Positions 26,639-35,940 of a stretch of 64,000 nucleotides of DNA are shown here, piece by piece. Both the position numbers and the translations under genes were made by a program. This DNA comes from Psychrobacter sp. (GTDB lineage Bacteria; Pseudomonadota; Gammaproteobacteria; Pseudomonadales; Moraxellaceae): assembly GCA_018260445.1 (NCBI GenBank), contig JAGLBE010000004.1:1-64000 (forward strand). The letters are read 5' to 3'. Position 1 is the first letter of the stretch, and each line of letters starts with the position of its first letter. The notes under the pieces were generated by a model. That model was not told the DNA's origin, made no database searches, and saw nothing but the letters and a program-made list of their open reading frames with translations.

Positions 26639-27457
26639 ATGACCGATTTTGACCTTGATAATGCTCGCGTAACCCATGCTAACAATAAAACCAGCCCATT
26701 GAGAGAGTCTGCCGTTGTTTTATTATCGGGCGGGCTTGATTCGGTGACCTGTTTGTACTGGGCAAAAGAGCGCTACGATAGCGTAACTGCCGTAAGTTTT
26801 AACTATGGTCAACGCCATAATAGCGAGCTCATAGCCGCTAAAGCCATTGCTGCTCAGGCAAATGTCACCCATCGTATTATTGATATTGATATCGCCCAGC
26901 TTGGTGGTTCGTCATTAACCGACCATAGCATGACGGTGCCAGATGGCAATGCCGCAAACTCACCCAGTCATAACGACCATATTGATAATACAGCCATTCC
27001 CAATACCTATGTGCCTGCCCGTAACACTATATTTCTATCCTACGCCTTGGCTGTTGCTGAAGTCACACAATCCAATAATATTGTTATTGGGGTAAGCTCG
27101 GTAGACTATTCAGGTTATCCAGATTGTCGACCAGAATACATTCAAGCGTTTGAGACCATGGCGAATCTTGCTACTAAGGCGGGGGTAACCGGACACAAAC
27201 TTAAGATTCAAACCCCCTTGCAAACCTTATCCAAAGGGCAGACCATAACACTGGGTATCAGCCTTGGCATCGATTACGCCCAAACCGTCTCTTGTTATAA
27301 AGCGGACTTACAAGGTCGTGCTTGCGGCATTTGTGACAGTTGCACGCTACGTCAACAAGGCTTTGCGGCGGCGGGCGTACCTGACCCGACTGTATATTCT
27401 GCGTCGTCCCCTGTCATTGAAACAGTTCAAAACAAGACAACCAAAAGCCGAAAATGA
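26639..27457 (+). CDS. queC: 7-cyano-7-deazaguanine synthase QueC
   Basis: A 272-residue ATP-dependent enzyme that converts 7-carboxy-7-deazaguanine to preQ0 in queuosine synthesis. The PP-loop LLSGGLDSVT lies near residues 28-38; FNYGQRH, YVPARNTIFLSYALAVAE and VDYSGYPDCRPEYI are family blocks; the zinc site CGICDSC with an upstream Cys in SCYKAD is intact. The N-terminal 20 residues and C-terminal tail are variable. No other queuosine gene is adjacent and no preQ1 riboswitch was seen upstream. Confidence 0.95.
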   Translation: MTDFDLDNARVTHANNKTSPLRESAVVLLSGGLDSVTCLYWAKERYDSVTAVSFNYGQRHNSELIAAKAIAAQANVTHRIIDIDIAQLGGSSLTDHSMTVPDGNAANSPSHNDHIDNTAIPNTYVPARNTIFLSYALAVAEVTQSNNIVIGVSSVDYSGYPDCRPEYIQAFETMANLATKAGVTGHKLKIQTPLQTLSKGQTITLGISLGIDYAQTVSCYKADLQGRACGICDSCTLRQQGFAAAGVPDPTVYSASSPVIETVQNKTTKSRK

Positions 27458-27520
27458 CGTTGTTTTTAGTTATCTTGATACCTTAATTACCACACCGACC
27501 ACCTAATAGGAATAAGATTC

Positions 27521-27871
27521 ATGACACATTTTATAAAGCCCCGCTCTTGGCTTGGCCTATGTGCTGTTGCCACGTCTGCCATGATATTTGCAGCGCCTGC
27601 GCACGCTTTAGACATCAAACAAGACCAAATTGACAAGTGCGTTAAAGGGGCCGTCAATTATAAGGTGGCCGATCAAGCTACCGCCAAAAAACTGTGTAGT
27701 TGTAGCGTTGGCGTACGTAGCAACATGACTTTGGGGCAAATGTGGGAGATTGAGAGTTATGCCCAAAGTGGCAAAAACCCAGCCACCCTACCCTATGCCA
27801 AAAAAATGCAAAAAGAGCTACAGCAGTGTGCCCAAGGCTTAACCCTTAAGCCGCCACAAAAACCAAGCTAG
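27521..27871 (+). CDS. Small secreted cysteine-containing protein, unknown function
   Basis: A 116-residue protein with a signal peptide at residues 1-29 (cleavage PAHA-LD). The mature part has four cysteines in two groups (DKCVKGAVNY; KLCSCSVG) plus one near the end (LQQCAQ), suggesting disulfides in the periplasm. The VADQATAKKLCSCS segment is typical of small helical periplasmic proteins in Moraxellaceae and Acinetobacter, but I cannot assign a function. A terminator follows at 27963. Confidence 0.75.
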   Translation: MTHFIKPRSWLGLCAVATSAMIFAAPAHALDIKQDQIDKCVKGAVNYKVADQATAKKLCSCSVGVRSNMTLGQMWEIESYAQSGKNPATLPYAKKMQKELQQCAQGLTLKPPQKPS

Positions 27872-27962
27872 CGCCGTATCGCCATTAAGGCTTGTGGCTT
27901 GTGGCTTGTGGCTAGTGAACTGCTAAACCCTCTTAAAACTGACTAACTGAACTTACCGAATT

Positions 27963-27989
27963 AGGCTGGCATCTGCTAGCCTTTTTTTA
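27963..27989 (+). terminator. Rho-independent terminator
   Basis: AGGCT and an inner GCA pair with TGC and AGCCT, followed by seven T; it ends the transcript of the small secreted protein. Confidence 0.8.
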
Positions 27990-28093
27990 TAGGATATGGT
28001 GACTGCTGTAAAACTGAGCGTCCCCTTTACTAGAATCATTTTGACCACTAGCAGCATTTTGACGACCATACTATAAAGCATAAGGACAAACTG

Positions 28094-28591
28094 ATGGCCA
28101 AACCCACGGACGAAAATCTTGCCTTGCCCGCCTTTGATTTAGCGGCGGTGCGGCAGCAACATGGTGACATGATTGAAGAAACTATTAACCTTAGGCGTTT
28201 GCTAAGCGAAACCGGTACAGGGCTCATTCTCTACTTTTACCCCAAAGACAACACCGCAGGCTGCACCACGCAGGCGACTGATTTTAGCGCCAAACGGGCT
28301 GAGTTTGAGCAGTTAGGCTATAGCATCATCGGCGTGTCGCGTGACAGTAACGACTCACATAAAAAGTTTATTGCCAAACATGACCTAACCATTGCTTTAA
28401 TCAGTGATGTCGATGCAAAGCTATGTCAGTACTTTGATGTGATACAAGAGAAAAATATGTATGGCAAACAAGTATTGGGGCTGGTGCGCTCGACTTTTGT
28501 GTTTGATAAACAGGGTCAATTAACCCATGCCCAGCGTAACCTGCGTGCCAAAGGCTATGCAGTGAGACTGTTTAACAGCCTATCTTCCTAA
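28094..28591 (+). CDS. bcp: Peroxiredoxin, Bcp/PrxQ type
   Basis: A 165-residue thiol peroxidase that reduces H2O2 and organic peroxides. The active-site block YFYPKDNTAGCTTQATDF places the peroxidatic Cys at residue 57. The position five residues later, a resolving Cys in many PrxQ enzymes, is Thr here; another Cys near 112 (KLCQYF) could serve, or the enzyme may be of the 1-Cys kind. The GVSRDSNDSHKKFIAKHDL and RSTFVFDKQG segments are typical. It precedes a flavin disulfide reductase by about 50 bases on the same strand. Confidence 0.9.
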   Translation: MAKPTDENLALPAFDLAAVRQQHGDMIEETINLRRLLSETGTGLILYFYPKDNTAGCTTQATDFSAKRAEFEQLGYSIIGVSRDSNDSHKKFIAKHDLTIALISDVDAKLCQYFDVIQEKNMYGKQVLGLVRSTFVFDKQGQLTHAQRNLRAKGYAVRLFNSLSS

Positions 28592-28641
28592 CAACTTGAT
28601 AATCCCTATAACAAACCACACTGATACAGGACGCAACCCTT

Positions 28642-30441
28642 ATGACCCAACACCCTAAAACCCAGACCTCTCAAACTTCACATACTCAGAACAATGCCAC
28701 TACCCCTATTCGCCACGTTAAAGTAGCCATTATTGGCGCAGGCACGGCAGGTCACAACGCCTATCGCCAAGTGCGTAAAGCCACCGATAGCGTGGTTATT
28801 ATTAACGAAGGCATTTGGTCAACAACCTGTACCACCATTGGCTGTATGCCCAGTAAGCTCTTAATTGCGGCGGGCGAGCGCGCCCATCATGCCAAGCACT
28901 CTGACGATTTTGGCATAGAGGGTGCTGCCACCATCAACGGCAAGCAAGTGATGGCACGAGTACGCCGAGAGCGAGATCATTTTGCCAGTTATCCGCTAAA
29001 AAATGCTGCCGAGTGGGGGGAGGAGCATAAGATTTACGGCCGTGCGGTTATTGTGAATCATGCAGAAACCAAGTCAGCGTTGATTGCAGCGCATACCGCC
29101 ACGGGCGCGACGCAGCTGATTGCAGCCGAGCATATGATTATCGCCACCGGCTCCAAACCCTTTGTGCCAGACGGCTGGAGAGACAGCTTGGGCGATTTGC
29201 TGATCACCTCAGACACCATTTTTGAATTGCCCGATTTACCAAAATCGCTAGCGGTTATCGGCACCGGGGCTATTGGGCTTGAGCTGGCGCAGGCCATGAG
29301 CAGGCTTGGGGTCGCTGTGGCGCTGTTTAATCGCAGCGACAACGTGGGCGGTATCAAAGACGACAAGGTGAATGCCAAAGCGGTCGCCTGTTTGTCAAAC
29401 GAGTTAGATTTACGCTTAAATACGTCAATAACCGCTGTGCGCCGTCAACAAGGAGATGGTGACAATAGGTCGCAAGCGGTGATTGACTACACCGACCTTA
29501 ACGACACCAACATGGACGACACCAACATTAACAATACTGCCCAAACCTGGACAGGGGATTTGGTACTGGTTGCCACGGGCCGACGCAATAGCATAGACAA
29601 AATGGGGCTTGAACATTTGGGCATTGAATTGGATGATAACAACCGCCCCAAAGATATGGACAAGAGCAACGGAAAGATTAAGGATAAAAACGTGTATATC
29701 GTTGGTGACGCCAATGCCTATCGACCCCTACTGCATGAAACCAGTAATGAGGGCTATTTGGCAGGGTTATCGGTGGCGCTAAGGCTTAACCGCGCCAATG
29801 TTGATAATGGCGCCAATGTTGATAATGTTGATAATGTCGATAATAGCGACAATGTCGATAATGTTGATAATGTTGATAATAGCGATAATGACCCAGCAAT
29901 CAATATTCGCAACGCCATTGCTAGCGATGCAGATATCAGCGCCCAGTCGCCTATTTTGGCAGACATCACCGAGCATAAAGCGCAAGCGCCGGCCACGCTC
30001 ATGTCGGTTATCTTTAGCGAGCCACAAATTATGGCGGTCGGGCATACCTTAAAATCTATTGAAGCCAGAGGCATCCCCTACGTGATTGGTGAGGTCAGCT
30101 TTGAGAACCAAGGGCGTAGCCGGATTATGGGGGTAAACTGCGGGCTACTGCGGCTTTATGTTTGCCAAAAGGATATCCGTGCTCGGCATATTGAAGCCGA
30201 TGACGGCAGTCAAGAAAACCCCAAAACCCGTGGCAACTTGCAGCAAGGGCAAATTTTGGGGGCATGTATGGTGGGCCCTGCTGCTGAGTACATCGCCCAT
30301 ATTTTGGCAACGGCCATCACCAATAATGTGACCGTTGCTGGCCTGCTTGACAGCCCTTTTTATCATCCGACTATATTAGAGGGGCTGCGTACTGCCTTGC
30401 GCGATGCCAAAGGTCAACTGACAGCCAATGCAAACGACTGA
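28642..30441 (+). CDS. Dihydrolipoamide dehydrogenase-like flavoprotein disulfide reductase
   Basis: A 599-residue pyridine nucleotide-disulfide oxidoreductase. The FAD site is GAGTAG (32-37); the redox pair is Cys63-Cys68 in TTCTTIGCMPSKL; the NAD(P) site is VIGTGAIGLELAQ; a second FAD block reads NVYIVGDANAYRPLLHE; the dimer-interface catalytic segment FYHPTILEG is present. It is a stand-alone member (no pyruvate/oxoglutarate dehydrogenase genes nearby), of the branch sometimes annotated as dihydrolipoyl dehydrogenase. Two Asn/Asp-rich insertions made of short repeats (about residues 285-300 and 385-415) lengthen it by tens of residues against the usual 460-480. Partner substrate is unknown; the neighbouring peroxiredoxin is a speculative link. 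Confidence 0.85.
   Translation: MTQHPKTQTSQTSHTQNNATTPIRHVKVAIIGAGTAGHNAYRQVRKATDSVVIINEGIWSTTCTTIGCMPSKLLIAAGERAHHAKHSDDFGIEGAATINGKQVMARVRRERDHFASYPLKNAAEWGEEHKIYGRAVIVNHAETKSALIAAHTATGATQLIAAEHMIIATGSKPFVPDGWRDSLGDLLITSDTIFELPDLPKSLAVIGTGAIGLELAQAMSRLGVAVALFNRSDNVGGIKDDKVNAKAVACLSNELDLRLNTSITAVRRQQGDGDNRSQAVIDYTDLNDTNMDDTNINNTAQTWTGDLVLVATGRRNSIDKMGLEHLGIELDDNNRPKDMDKSNGKIKDKNVYIVGDANAYRPLLHETSNEGYLAGLSVALRLNRANVDNGANVDNVDNVDNSDNVDNVDNVDNSDNDPAINIRNAIASDADISAQSPILADITEHKAQAPATLMSVIFSEPQIMAVGHTLKSIEARGIPYVIGEVSFENQGRSRIMGVNCGLLRLYVCQKDIRARHIEADDGSQENPKTRGNLQQGQILGACMVGPAAEYIAHILATAITNNVTVAGLLDSPFYHPTILEGLRTALRDAKGQLTANAND
29797..29890 (+). repeat. 9-bp-based tandem repeat inside the flavoprotein gene
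   Basis: Degenerate AATGTTGAT / AATGTCGAT / AATAGCGAT units encode a VDN/SDN-rich insert of about 30 residues located between the second FAD block and the dimerisation domain. Confidence 0.93.
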
Positions 30442-30515
30442 TAGATTAAGGACGAGTTAAAAGAGCAGGTTAGAAATATTACGGTTACCATTAAGGTATA
30501 TACTGAGTCTCTACG

Positions 30516-31736
30516 ATGGTTAGATGGTTAACAGGCACAGGGAATTTTATGGCTGGTGAGGCAGACGCTCCGATTCGCACTTTTTTGCAGCAAATTTTGC
30601 ATGACCTGTACACCAGCCTCTATCTAGCGATAGGCGGTGATATCGAAGCCGATACACGCGATTGGACTGCAAGAATCGTTGAGTTATCGAGCACCGGCAT
30701 CAAAATTGTCATTTTGTTGGCGATATTGGGCGTGTTTTATGCGCTGGCCGTCTATATCATGCAGCACAACCCCACCCGGTTTCAACTGAGTGAAAAACGG
30801 GCGACGGTACTGCGTGCCATCTTGCGCTATATTTGGTTTGTGGCCTGCTTGCTTGCGGTGATGAGCCAGTTAAGCGTTGAGCCTGCCACCATTAAAGCCA
30901 CTGCAAAAGCGAGTGTTTGGGCGGGTATTTACTATGTGCTGTGGACGTCGTCTGAGCATGTGATTAGCCGAGTGCTCAAACACTATGGCCTAAACGCCTC
31001 TATTGAGCAGCTGCTTAAAAATGTGTTTTCGGTAATGATTGTGGTGCTGGGCATGGCCAGCGTGATGGCGCAATTTGGCTTTGATATTGTCTCATTAGTG
31101 GCAGGTTTGGGTATTGTGGGATTGGCGGTCAGTTTTGCCGCGCAATCTACCTTAGCCAATTTTATAGCCGGTATTACTATTTTGCTTGAGCAATCTTTTC
31201 AAGTGGGCGATTGGATTAGTATTGCCGACAAAGAAGGCCGGGTGATTGTCATTTCACTGCGTACCACCCATATTTTAACCCGGGATAATGTGACAGTGAT
31301 TGTGCCCAATTCTACCGTTGCCTCATCCGAGGTTATCAATTTAACCTCAAAAAACTTTATCCGTTTTAGTATCACTGCGCGCATCGCTTTAGAGGCGGAT
31401 ATTGACGCCGCACGGCAGGTTATTTTGGCCATTATCGCCGATTTGGACAGCATCTTAAAACGCCCTGAGCCCTCTGCTACGATTAGTGAGATTAGTGATT
31501 TTGGGGTCATTTTTATTGTCCGATTTTGGGTAACCCCCGCCGCTGTTGCGCGTATTCCAGGCATTAAAGAGGCGCTCATTGAAAAGATTAAAACCCAATT
31601 GCAAGATGCCGGCATCTCTATCCCCTATCCGCACATGCGCTTACTCATGCCCAAAGAGGTGGACTACCCGATTGCCACTAAACCATTTGCAGTCAGCACC
31701 CAACCCATGGATAATGTAGCGCCAGACGATGGATAA
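30516..31736 (+). CDS. Mechanosensitive ion channel, MscS family
   Basis: A 406-residue inner-membrane channel that vents solutes under osmotic downshock. Helices lie at about residues 62-85, 100-125, 130-150 and 160-185; the pore helix and following MscS domain read GLGIVGLAVSFAAQSTLANF and FQVGDWI. The upper beta domain includes IVPNSTV and the C-terminal alpha/beta cage follows. It is longer than E. coli MscS (286 residues) by an N-terminal membrane segment. ATG at 30549 is an alternative start. Confidence 0.92.
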   Translation: MVRWLTGTGNFMAGEADAPIRTFLQQILHDLYTSLYLAIGGDIEADTRDWTARIVELSSTGIKIVILLAILGVFYALAVYIMQHNPTRFQLSEKRATVLRAILRYIWFVACLLAVMSQLSVEPATIKATAKASVWAGIYYVLWTSSEHVISRVLKHYGLNASIEQLLKNVFSVMIVVLGMASVMAQFGFDIVSLVAGLGIVGLAVSFAAQSTLANFIAGITILLEQSFQVGDWISIADKEGRVIVISLRTTHILTRDNVTVIVPNSTVASSEVINLTSKNFIRFSITARIALEADIDAARQVILAIIADLDSILKRPEPSATISEISDFGVIFIVRFWVTPAAVARIPGIKEALIEKIKTQLQDAGISIPYPHMRLLMPKEVDYPIATKPFAVSTQPMDNVAPDDG

Positions 31737-31827
31737 GCTGTTCGACTGCTAATAGGTGCCGTATACCATAGGATGCCGCTGTTTAAAGCATCCGCATCAT
31801 TCAAATCACCCAAACAAGCCCACTGCT

Positions 31828-34377
31828 ATGACTACTGACCTTGACAATACCCTTTTGGCCGCTCAAACCGAAGCGACTGAACTTGATGCGACACCCACTT
31901 CTAAAACTTGTGACTCTGCACCTCATGACTCTGCACCTCATGACTCTACAACTGGCCATAGCCTAAACCCTGCACTGGCTCATACGGCCCGTTATGACAT
32001 CGTCCTCACCTGTGCCGACGGCTTAGAGACGCCGCTACAAACCGAACTCGAAAGCATGGGCATTAGTAGCGACATCAAGAGTACGGGGCGTTTGGCGGTG
32101 ACAGCCAGCCTTGAGCAAGTGTACCAAATTTGTTTGTGGTCACGGGTGGCGTCACGAGTATTGCTGCCCATTAAAAAGCGCAATATCAATAAAGACTATG
32201 ATGTGGCCGAACAGTTAAACGGACTGGCTAAGTCGGTTGATTGGACGCAGTGGTTTGGGCTCGATAACACCTTTGCCATCCGCATGAGTGTGGACAAACG
32301 AGTGGCAGTGAGCCAGCAATTTGCGATGCTGCGGATTAAAGATGCCATTGCTGACACCTTTACCCAAAAGTTAGACAGTCGCCCCGATGTGGACAGCGAC
32401 AACCCGGACTTCTCAATTTTTGCCACCGTCAATGACAAGCAGGCCGAAATTTATCTGGATTTGTCGGGGGTAAGTTTGCACCGGCGTGGCTACCGTATCG
32501 CCATGACCGATGCGCCGCTTAAAGAAAATTTAGCGGCAGCGCTACTGTATAGTGTTAACTGGCATAAAAAGAATGATTATAGCGCCCTGATTGACCCCAT
32601 GTGTGGCTCGGGCACGTTTTTGATTGAAGCGTTACTGATGCATTGTGATTATGCCGTGGGTATGGATAAGTCAGAAGCGCAGTTTGGGTTTTATCACTGG
32701 CACGAGCACAACAGCGAGCTGTGGCAACAGTGTGTTGATACGGCGCAGCAACGGTTTCATCAGGGTTTAGAGAATGCCGCTACGGGCAAGATGCCTGTGA
32801 TTATGGGTTTTGATGCGGATGCTGGGGCGATTAAGGCCACCGAAAAAAACCTAGCCGCCGCTGGTTTGCAAGCGTTAATAGCGCATCTGACCCTAGAGCA
32901 GCGCCCGCTCGCGCAGCTTAAAGCAGCACTGGCAAAACCGATGCAACAGCGCAAACTGAAAAAAACCTTGGTGATTACCAACCCTCCTTATGGCGAGCGC
33001 TTGGGCGAGACTGACTTGATTAAACCGCTGTATCAAGGCTTGGGGCTGGCACTACAAGACAGCTTTGCCAAACAAAAATATCCGCCTACTTTAGGGCTGC
33101 TAGCCGCTCATGTGGAACAAGCCGACGTATTGCCGATTGCCGACCCGCAAACCTTGCGCTGTCATAACGGCGCAATTACGGTGTATTTCCGCTATGGCGA
33201 GATTTTGCGCAAAGCGTCAACTGCCATTATTAACCGCTATCAAAAGTCGGACATTGTGGTGGATGAGGCGCAAGACTTTGTCAATCGTTTGCAAAAAAAT
33301 GCGCTGCAACTCAAAAAACTGGCGCAAAAAGAGGACGTCACCAATTTACGGGTTTATGATGCGGATTTGCCTGATTATAAGGTTGCCATCGATATTTATG
33401 GCGATTATGCCCATGTGCAAGAGTATGCACCGCCCAAAACCATTCCGGCTGAGACGGCCAGAAAACGCTTTAATTTGGCCTTGATGGGTATCCGCGAAGT
33501 GTTTGGCATTGACCGTGAAAATGTGTTTATCAAAACGCGCTCTCGGCAAACCGGCAATAGCCAATATGGCAACCCCGATAGCAGTGTGGATGCTAGCGGC
33601 AAGCCCAACAACGACAATAGCGCTGGCAAAGATAGCGGTAAAGAAGCGGGTAAAGCAGTCAAAAAAGACCATCGTAACTGGTATAAAGGCAATAAATATC
33701 AGCAAGCGCGTGAGGAAGCCAAAAAGCTAGAGGCCAGCCGCCTCGCCCAGAAAAAACGTAAAATGCAGGTAGTGAGCGAGGATGGCGCTTACTTTTATGT
33801 CAACTTTACCGATTATTTAGACACCGGGCTGTTTTTGGACCATCGCACCATGCGCGGTATTATTCGTGCCGCCAGTGCTGGCGCCAATGTGCTTAACCTA
33901 TTTGCCTATACCTGTACCGCCAGTGTGCATGCCGCCTTGGCAGGGGCAAAATCGGTCACCAGTGTCGATTTATCGCAAAATTATTTAGACTGGGGCAAAC
34001 AAAATTTTGCGCTCAATGGATTGGATGTGAGCAGTCGCAAATATCAGTTTGTCGCGTCCGATATTTTTGATTGGCTCAAGGACAATAGCGAGCAGTACGA
34101 CGTTATTTTTATCGACCCGCCAACCTTTTCGAACTCTAAAAAGTTTCAGGGCACGTTTGATGTGCAGCGAGACCACAGTGCACTGATTAACCGAGCCATC
34201 AACCGTTTGGCAACCGGCGGGGTGATTTATTTTTCTAATAACTTTACTAAATTTGAGATGGATGAAGAACTCATAGAACGCTATGCGGTGATTGACACCA
34301 CCAGCGAGACTATTGGCTTTGATTTTAATCAAAAGAAACCGATTCATCAAAGCTTTGAAATTCGCCATAAGTTGTAG
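31828..34377 (+). CDS. rlmL: Bifunctional 23S rRNA methyltransferase RlmKL
   Basis: A two-domain enzyme that makes m2G2445 (RlmL part) and m7G2069 (RlmK part). The frame extends to 31756 but ATG 31828 (MTTDLDNT) is the plausible start; it is followed by a repeat-derived DSAPHDS lead of about 45 residues. Order: THUMP domain, SAM-binding DPMCGSGTFLIEA, catalytic VITNPPYGERLGE, then a low-complexity Ser/Asn/Gly/Lys-rich linker (about residues 575-625), then the RlmK domain with LNLFAYTCTASVHAA and IDPPTFSNSKK. Length (849 residues) exceeds the usual 700-720 mainly by the lead and linker. A terminator follows. Confidence 0.94.
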   Translation: MTTDLDNTLLAAQTEATELDATPTSKTCDSAPHDSAPHDSTTGHSLNPALAHTARYDIVLTCADGLETPLQTELESMGISSDIKSTGRLAVTASLEQVYQICLWSRVASRVLLPIKKRNINKDYDVAEQLNGLAKSVDWTQWFGLDNTFAIRMSVDKRVAVSQQFAMLRIKDAIADTFTQKLDSRPDVDSDNPDFSIFATVNDKQAEIYLDLSGVSLHRRGYRIAMTDAPLKENLAAALLYSVNWHKKNDYSALIDPMCGSGTFLIEALLMHCDYAVGMDKSEAQFGFYHWHEHNSELWQQCVDTAQQRFHQGLENAATGKMPVIMGFDADAGAIKATEKNLAAAGLQALIAHLTLEQRPLAQLKAALAKPMQQRKLKKTLVITNPPYGERLGETDLIKPLYQGLGLALQDSFAKQKYPPTLGLLAAHVEQADVLPIADPQTLRCHNGAITVYFRYGEILRKASTAIINRYQKSDIVVDEAQDFVNRLQKNALQLKKLAQKEDVTNLRVYDADLPDYKVAIDIYGDYAHVQEYAPPKTIPAETARKRFNLALMGIREVFGIDRENVFIKTRSRQTGNSQYGNPDSSVDASGKPNNDNSAGKDSGKEAGKAVKKDHRNWYKGNKYQQAREEAKKLEASRLAQKKRKMQVVSEDGAYFYVNFTDYLDTGLFLDHRTMRGIIRAASAGANVLNLFAYTCTASVHAALAGAKSVTSVDLSQNYLDWGKQNFALNGLDVSSRKYQFVASDIFDWLKDNSEQYDVIFIDPPTFSNSKKFQGTFDVQRDHSALINRAINRLATGGVIYFSNNFTKFEMDEELIERYAVIDTTSETIGFDFNQKKPIHQSFEIRHKL

Positions 34378-34420
34378 GGTGAATAGCCAGCGTAGATACA
34401 AGGATGGGGTTAGCAATAGC

Positions 34421-34483
34421 GTAACCCACCAAACCTAATGAATGTTATGTTTAAGACAACTAAGCAGGTGGGTTACGTTTTTT
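34421..34483 (+). terminator. Rho-independent terminator after rlmKL
   Basis: GTAACCCACC (34421-34430) pairs perfectly with GGTGGGTTAC (34467-34476), followed by a T-rich run; the loop is long, 36 nt. Confidence 0.75.
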
Positions 34484-34893
34484 CTGCACCTTGAAGATGC
34501 TAATTAATTTTTTGTTGCGGTTGACAAAAATATTTATAACGTTACTGTTGTTGAACAGCAGATATCAAACTGATATGATTTACTTTAGAAATAAAATTTC
34601 ATTTGTAACAATTTTTACTGACAAATAGCGTAGCCATCATGATATTAGGGACTAGATGCTTTCGCTTTAGTGAGAGCGCAAGTTAATATAGTGAATAAAC
34701 CTGCTTAATTTTCCCCCAATTTAAGTTATTCCTCTCCTATTGCAGGCACTATCTTTCTTAGACGGCTTTTTTGTCTTAAAAATTTTTTATGCCACATTTT
34801 ATACTATTATGATGTGCGTCTAACTAGAGAATACTATATAGCATTTAGACTGTGGTTTTTAGGGCGTTCCTTCGACGCATAAGTGAGGATATT
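34484..34893. other. Very AT-rich intergenic region upstream of the DUF2335 cassette
   Basis: No gene seen. It contains TTGACA at 34520-34525, but no well-placed -10 was identified. Base composition is visibly more AT-rich than in neighbouring core genes, consistent with an acquired segment. Confidence 0.5.
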
Positions 34894-35133
34894 ATGAAAT
34901 CTAAGAAGAACAATACTAGAAGTTTCATTACTAAACCGTCCAATATTGGTTCTAGCCTTAAACGTGTTGGCGTGCAAGATGGTGCCGCTGGTAACTATAT
35001 AGCACCTCATTATATTGCAAAGCCCTTTAATAATTATACGCCAGGCACTAAACAGTATTTTGAAGGTGTTGCCCGTCGTTTAAATAAGTCTATAGTGATT
35101 TATCAGCAAGAGTTAGATAATTCGCATGGATGA
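34894..35133 (+). CDS. Small hypothetical protein of an accessory two-gene cassette
   Basis: ATG at 34894 has a GTGAGGA ribosome-binding site 6 bases upstream and gives 79 residues, beginning MKSKKNNTRSF; the frame extends to 34852 without support. The protein is basic, soluble, Asn/Lys/Tyr-rich, with a PHYIAKPFNNYTPGTKQYFE segment that I do not recognise. It overlaps the next gene by 8 bases, so the two are translated together. AT-rich codon choice differs from the surrounding housekeeping genes. Confidence 0.7.
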   Translation: MKSKKNNTRSFITKPSNIGSSLKRVGVQDGAAGNYIAPHYIAKPFNNYTPGTKQYFEGVARRLNKSIVIYQQELDNSHG

Positions 35134-35713
35134 GCGTGAATCACAGCAGCCTGCTGAAGCATTAGAAAACAATAACGACAATCAACCTGATTACCGCCCT
35201 GATAGTCAGGTTGAGGCGTCTTTTGCAGCTGGTAATTTAGAGGGTTCGGATAACTATTTACAGATAAATAATCCTGGTAATGCTCAAGTTAACATTAATA
35301 ACCCTGTTATGCCTGCAAATGATATGGTTAAGTTAGAGGCTGTTCACCCTGGAGCGATTGATAGAATTCTTTCTATGGGCGAAAAAGAACAAGCCTTTGC
35401 ACATAAGATTATCGAGTCGCAACATAAGGAAGAATTGGAGGTTAGTCAGCGAAATAGAGGCATTAGTAAAGAGCAAAGTTTGTTTAACTTTGCAAAGTTG
35501 TTTATTGTTTCTTTATTTATTCTATTGCTGATAGGGTGTGCTGTATATCTCTTTATACAGGATAAGACTTGGGGCGGGCTATCCATGTCGTTGGTGATAT
35601 TGATTTTAGCAAGTATTTTTGTGTTAGGACACTTTCCTACTAAAATTTTTGAAGCTTTATTTGGTAGGTTTTATGACGACAAACCACCTGATAACAATGG
35701 TCCTGAACCTTAA
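35126..35713 (+). CDS. DUF2335-like membrane protein
   Basis: A 195-residue protein with a Gln/Asn/Asp-rich N-terminal half (about 1-75), an amphipathic block typical of DUF2335 (VHPGAIDRILSMGEKEQAF, then a long charged helix to about residue 115), and two membrane helices at about 125-148 and 153-173, with a short polar tail. DUF2335 proteins are widespread in mobile and accessory DNA and have no established function. It is the second gene of a compact pair and is followed at once by a strong terminator. Confidence 0.75.
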   Translation: MDERESQQPAEALENNNDNQPDYRPDSQVEASFAAGNLEGSDNYLQINNPGNAQVNINNPVMPANDMVKLEAVHPGAIDRILSMGEKEQAFAHKIIESQHKEELEVSQRNRGISKEQSLFNFAKLFIVSLFILLLIGCAVYLFIQDKTWGGLSMSLVILILASIFVLGHFPTKIFEALFGRFYDDKPPDNNGPEP

Positions 35714-35721
35714 TGAATAGT

Positions 35722-35757
35722 AAAAACACCCCATCGTAGCGACTGGGGTGTTTTTTA
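35722..35757 (+). terminator. Rho-independent terminator of the DUF2335 cassette
   Basis: AACACCCCA pairs with TGGGGTGTT around TCGTAGCGAC, with A and T runs at the sides. Confidence 0.88.
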
Positions 35758-35940
35758 TTGGAATTAAGTGCTTAGGTTTACATAGACATCTATATGCATA
35801 AACAAGCATAAACTGTGTTAGCGCCAACCTATAATCGGCTATATTGAACCCCTGGTCTAAATTTGCGCTCAATAAAAATGCCATATTAGGATGGTATACT
35901 AACTTATCATCAACCAACAACCAACAACAAGGAAGTCTGT

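Noticed and set aside
34852-34893. Longer N-terminus for the first gene of the DUF2335 cassette
   Set aside because: The only good ribosome-binding site serves ATG 34894, and the upstream codons (Phe/Arg/Ile-rich) do not look like protein from the same gene.
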